Source: Propionibacteriaceae bacterium (GTDB lineage: Bacteria > Actinomycetota > Actinomycetes > Propionibacteriales > Propionibacteriaceae). From it: a DNA stretch of 14,277 nt. Below, one piece after another: positions 12,740 through 14,277 of the stretch (the first letter of the stretch is position 1; each line of letters starts with the position of its first letter). The stretch covers positions 1 to 14,277 of the forward strand of contig JAJTCL010000026.1 in the NCBI GenBank assembly GCA_021323255.1. Direction: 5' to 3'. Made by a program: the position numbers and the translations under genes. The notes under the pieces were generated by a model, which was given only the letters and a program-made list of their open reading frames with translations, was not told the DNA's origin and searched no databases.

Positions 12740-13363
12740 ATACACCGCCACAGTCCAGGCCAGATGGCCCGATCTGATCAGGCTGGATTCAACTAACTCG
12801 AGTCGTGCGGCAATGGCGCGTAGCAGACGCCGGGAGAACCACGTCCGGGCGTAGATCGAGATGATCACGACTCCGCCAGGCGCCAGGTACCGCGCGTGAT
12901 GTGCTACCGCGGCGATTGGGTCAGGCAGGTAGTAGATGACCTCGTTCATCACCACAGCGTCCGGGTGCTGGTTGGCGACGAAGGTGGACCCATCAGCGCA
13001 CATGAACTGTGTCCACTGGTCGCACTTGGGTCGGGCGAGAGTAATGGATTGCTCACAGTTGTCTACCCCGAGATACCGGCCGTACCTCAGTCCCTCCTGA
13101 AGGATCCCTTGCGAGCAGCCGATGTCGAGGACGAATCCATCTCCGGCGTAGCGCTCAGTGACGCTTCTGACGGCTTCATAGCGTGCCGTCTCATAGCCTC
13201 CACGCAGTCGCTGCCAGCTGTCTTTTCGATTCTCCCGGGCGTTGTCACGCACCAGAAGCGACCGCACCAGGAAGAGCGGGATCGGCAATGCCGACAGCAG
13301 CCCGACAGCCATCCTGCTTCGCATCAGTCGGGCGACCAACGTGTCCCCTGCATGCTGATCCAT
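12722..13363 (-). CDS. Class I SAM-dependent methyltransferase
   Basis: A 213-aa methyltransferase of unknown substrate. Motif I is VLDIGCSQG (78-86), followed by YLGVDNCEQSITLAR with the acidic residue of motif II, MCADGSTF (121-128), the motif IV-like DAVVMNEVIYYLPDP (135-149), and APGGVVIISIYA (161-172). The N-terminal segment GLLSALPIPLFLV (21-33) is hydrophobic and might associate with the membrane. The frame extends to a TTG at 13384, but the ATG at 13363 is preferred because GGGGAGGG (13382-13375) would otherwise lie inside the coding region; its 11-base spacing is a little long. It starts 31 bases after the YciO gene on the same strand and is probably cotranscribed with it. Confidence 0.87.
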   Translation of the reverse strand: MDQHAGDTLVARLMRSRMAVGLLSALPIPLFLVRSLLVRDNARENRKDSWQRLRGGYETARYEAVRSVTERYAGDGFVLDIGCSQGILQEGLRYGRYLGVDNCEQSITLARPKCDQWTQFMCADGSTFVANQHPDAVVMNEVIYYLPDPIAAVAHHARYLAPGGVVIISIYARTWFSRRLLRAIAARLELVESSLIRSGHLAWTVAVYRPARN

Positions 13364-13394
13364 TCCCAGAAGTACCCTCCCCAATCGCTTTCCG

Positions 13395-14015
13395 CTACTC
13401 GAAACGCGAGAGATTCCCGGCTCCGCGCCGTACGATCACTGCTTGGCCGTTGGAGAGATCCACCACGGTGGTCGGGATCTCGCCGCATTCACCGGAGTCC
13501 ACGACGGCGTCCAGAACATGATCAAGTCGCTCCATGATCTCCCAACCCTGCGTCAGCGGTCGATTCTCCCCCGGCATGATCAAGGTGCTCGACACCAGGG
13601 GTTCGCCGAGCCCGGCCAGGATCGCCTGTGCCACCACATGATCAGGAATGCGAACCCCGACGGTACGCCTCCGAGGCTGCAACATTCTTCTAGGGACCTC
13701 GCGGGTCGCCGGCACAATGAAGGTGTACTGCCCCGGCGTCGAGGCCTTGATGGCGCGAAAGATCACATTGTCGAGCTGTACGAACCGGCCAAGTTGGGTG
13801 AAGTCGGCGCAGACGAGGGTGAAGTGATGCCGATTATCCAGCTGCCGGATCTCTCGAATCCGTTCCAGGCCCGACCGGTTGCCAAGCTGGCAACCCAGTG
13901 CAAAGCAGGAGTCGGTTGGGTAGGCGACCAGCCCGTCAGCCCGCAGTAATTCGACCACTCGGCCAATCGTTCGCGGCTGAGGGTTGTCCGGGTGGACGTC
14001 GAAGTATCGGGCCAT
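13395..14015 (-). CDS. yciO: YciO-type Sua5/YrdC-family protein
   Basis: A member of the Sua5/YciO/YrdC family, in which Sua5/TsaC make threonylcarbamoyl-AMP for the t6A modification of tRNA. At 206 aa it has the same length as E. coli YciO and matches it throughout: YFDVHPDNPQPRTI at the N terminus, VAYPTDSCFALGCQLGNR (30-47), ERIREIRQLDNRHHFTLVC, NVIFRAIKASTPGQYTFIVPATREVPRRML, RTVGVRIPDHVVAQAI, GEPLVSSTLIMPGE and IPTTVVDLSNG. YciO proteins are thought to be poor substitutes for TsaC, so a real role in t6A synthesis is uncertain. The ATG at 14015 is preceded by TAGGCT (14029-14024), a TANNNT -10 candidate only 8 bases away, so the transcript may be leaderless; the -35 is weak. A methyltransferase gene follows after 31 bases. 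Confidence 0.92.
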   Translation of the reverse strand: MARYFDVHPDNPQPRTIGRVVELLRADGLVAYPTDSCFALGCQLGNRSGLERIREIRQLDNRHHFTLVCADFTQLGRFVQLDNVIFRAIKASTPGQYTFIVPATREVPRRMLQPRRRTVGVRIPDHVVAQAILAGLGEPLVSSTLIMPGENRPLTQGWEIMERLDHVLDAVVDSGECGEIPTTVVDLSNGQAVIVRRGAGNLSRFE

Positions 14016-14091
14016 AAACGTGGAGCCTAGTGCCGTGGCAGCGCTCCCCTACCCCCACTTCGCATCACTAACTCGGACTCCGCAGCAACTG

Positions 14092-14120
14092 TTAACGCGA
14101 AGTTTAGCTATGGCTAGACT
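14092..14120 (+). promoter_or_regulatory. Sigma70-type promoter of the MerR gene with overlapping imperfect palindrome
   Basis: TTAACG (14092-14097), a 17-base spacer and TAGACT (14115-14120) form a good vegetative promoter. The GTG start at 14128 lies 7 bases after the -10, where transcription would begin, so the mRNA is probably leaderless. AGTTTAGC (14101-14108) and GCTAGACT (14113-14120) form an inverted repeat with one mismatch and a 4-base spacer, filling the spacer and the -10. This is a reasonable place for an autoregulatory operator, though MerR promoters usually have 19-base spacers. Confidence 0.6.
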
Positions 14121-14127
14121 GGGCGTT

Positions 14128-14277
14128 GTGTTACACCGTACGGATCTGCTGACCATTGGCGAGCTGGCGGCGCGTTCGGGGTTCGCGCCTTCGGCCCTGC
14201 GGTACTACGAGAACCTCGGGCTGATCACCTCGAGCCGCACCTCTGGGAACCAGCGCCGCTACGAGCGGGCGATGCTG
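14128..14277 (+). CDS. MerR-family transcriptional regulator, SoxR-like, partial
   Basis: The first 50 codons of a MerR-type regulator that runs off the right edge. LTIGELAARSGFAPSALRYY (8-27) is the winged helix-turn-helix, and ENLGLITSSRTSGNQRRYER carries the wing; SGNQRRY is characteristic of SoxR-like members. SoxR proteins hold an iron-sulphur cluster and respond to redox-active compounds, but the cysteine cluster lies in the missing C-terminal part, so redox sensing cannot be checked. The GTG at 14128 is preferred because a promoter places the transcript start there. An in-frame ATG at 14110 would lie inside the promoter spacer. The gene diverges from yciO with 112 bases between them. 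Confidence 0.88.
   Translation, partial: MLHRTDLLTIGELAARSGFAPSALRYYENLGLITSSRTSGNQRRYERAML

Overview
The window is high-G+C bacterial DNA with closely packed genes, GTG as well as ATG starts, probable leaderless starts and several actinobacterial families (DUF2630, a SoxR-like MerR protein, a RelJ/YefM-type antitoxin, an M50-CBS protease). I read it as an actinobacterial chromosome, genus not determinable. I see no rRNA, tRNA, CRISPR array, transposase or prophage gene.

Layout. 1-98 (-): 5' end of a YefM/RelJ antitoxin gene running off the left edge, with a perfect palindrome just upstream of its start. 273-5695: an amino-sugar cluster in two divergent arms. The minus arm reads nagA, nagB, then a NagZ-type GH3 glycosidase, with gaps of 3 and 2 bases. 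The plus arm reads a GlmS/AgaS-like double-SIS protein, then a ROK sugar kinase overlapping it by one base. The 70-base divergent promoter carries a 13-base direct repeat. Together the genes give a cytosolic route: GH3 frees GlcNAc, ROK phosphorylates it, NagA deacetylates, NagB (and perhaps the SIS protein) deaminates to fructose-6-phosphate. No transporter or regulator gene is present, and the GH3 protein has no signal peptide, so cell-wall recycling or use of imported oligosaccharides is likelier than extracellular chitin degradation. A palindromic repeat resembling dispersed REP-type elements sits in frame inside the GH3 gene.

5716-7473 (-): an archaeal-type ATP-dependent DNA ligase. 7474-7753 is a structured intergenic region with two hairpins, followed by a TMEM175-family channel gene broken by an apparent one-base deletion. 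8462-10846 (+): a site-2 protease with CBS domains and a zinc-dependent MDR dehydrogenase, meeting a minus-strand alpha/beta hydrolase tail to tail with a 4-base overlap.

11557-12687 (+): an unrecognised small ORF (51-52 aa), an AlkD-like DNA alkylation repair protein and a DUF2630 protein, closely spaced and probably one operon. They converge, across a strong GC hairpin, on a minus-strand pair: a YciO-type protein followed by a SAM methyltransferase. A SoxR-like MerR regulator begins at 14128, with a well-formed promoter placed for leaderless translation, and runs off the right edge.

The metabolic and repair genes are of known types. The parts most worth a second look are the pairing of NagB with a SIS deaminase/isomerase candidate, the tandem operator-like repeat, the in-frame palindromic repeat, the structured region ahead of the broken channel gene, and the small ORF ahead of alkD.
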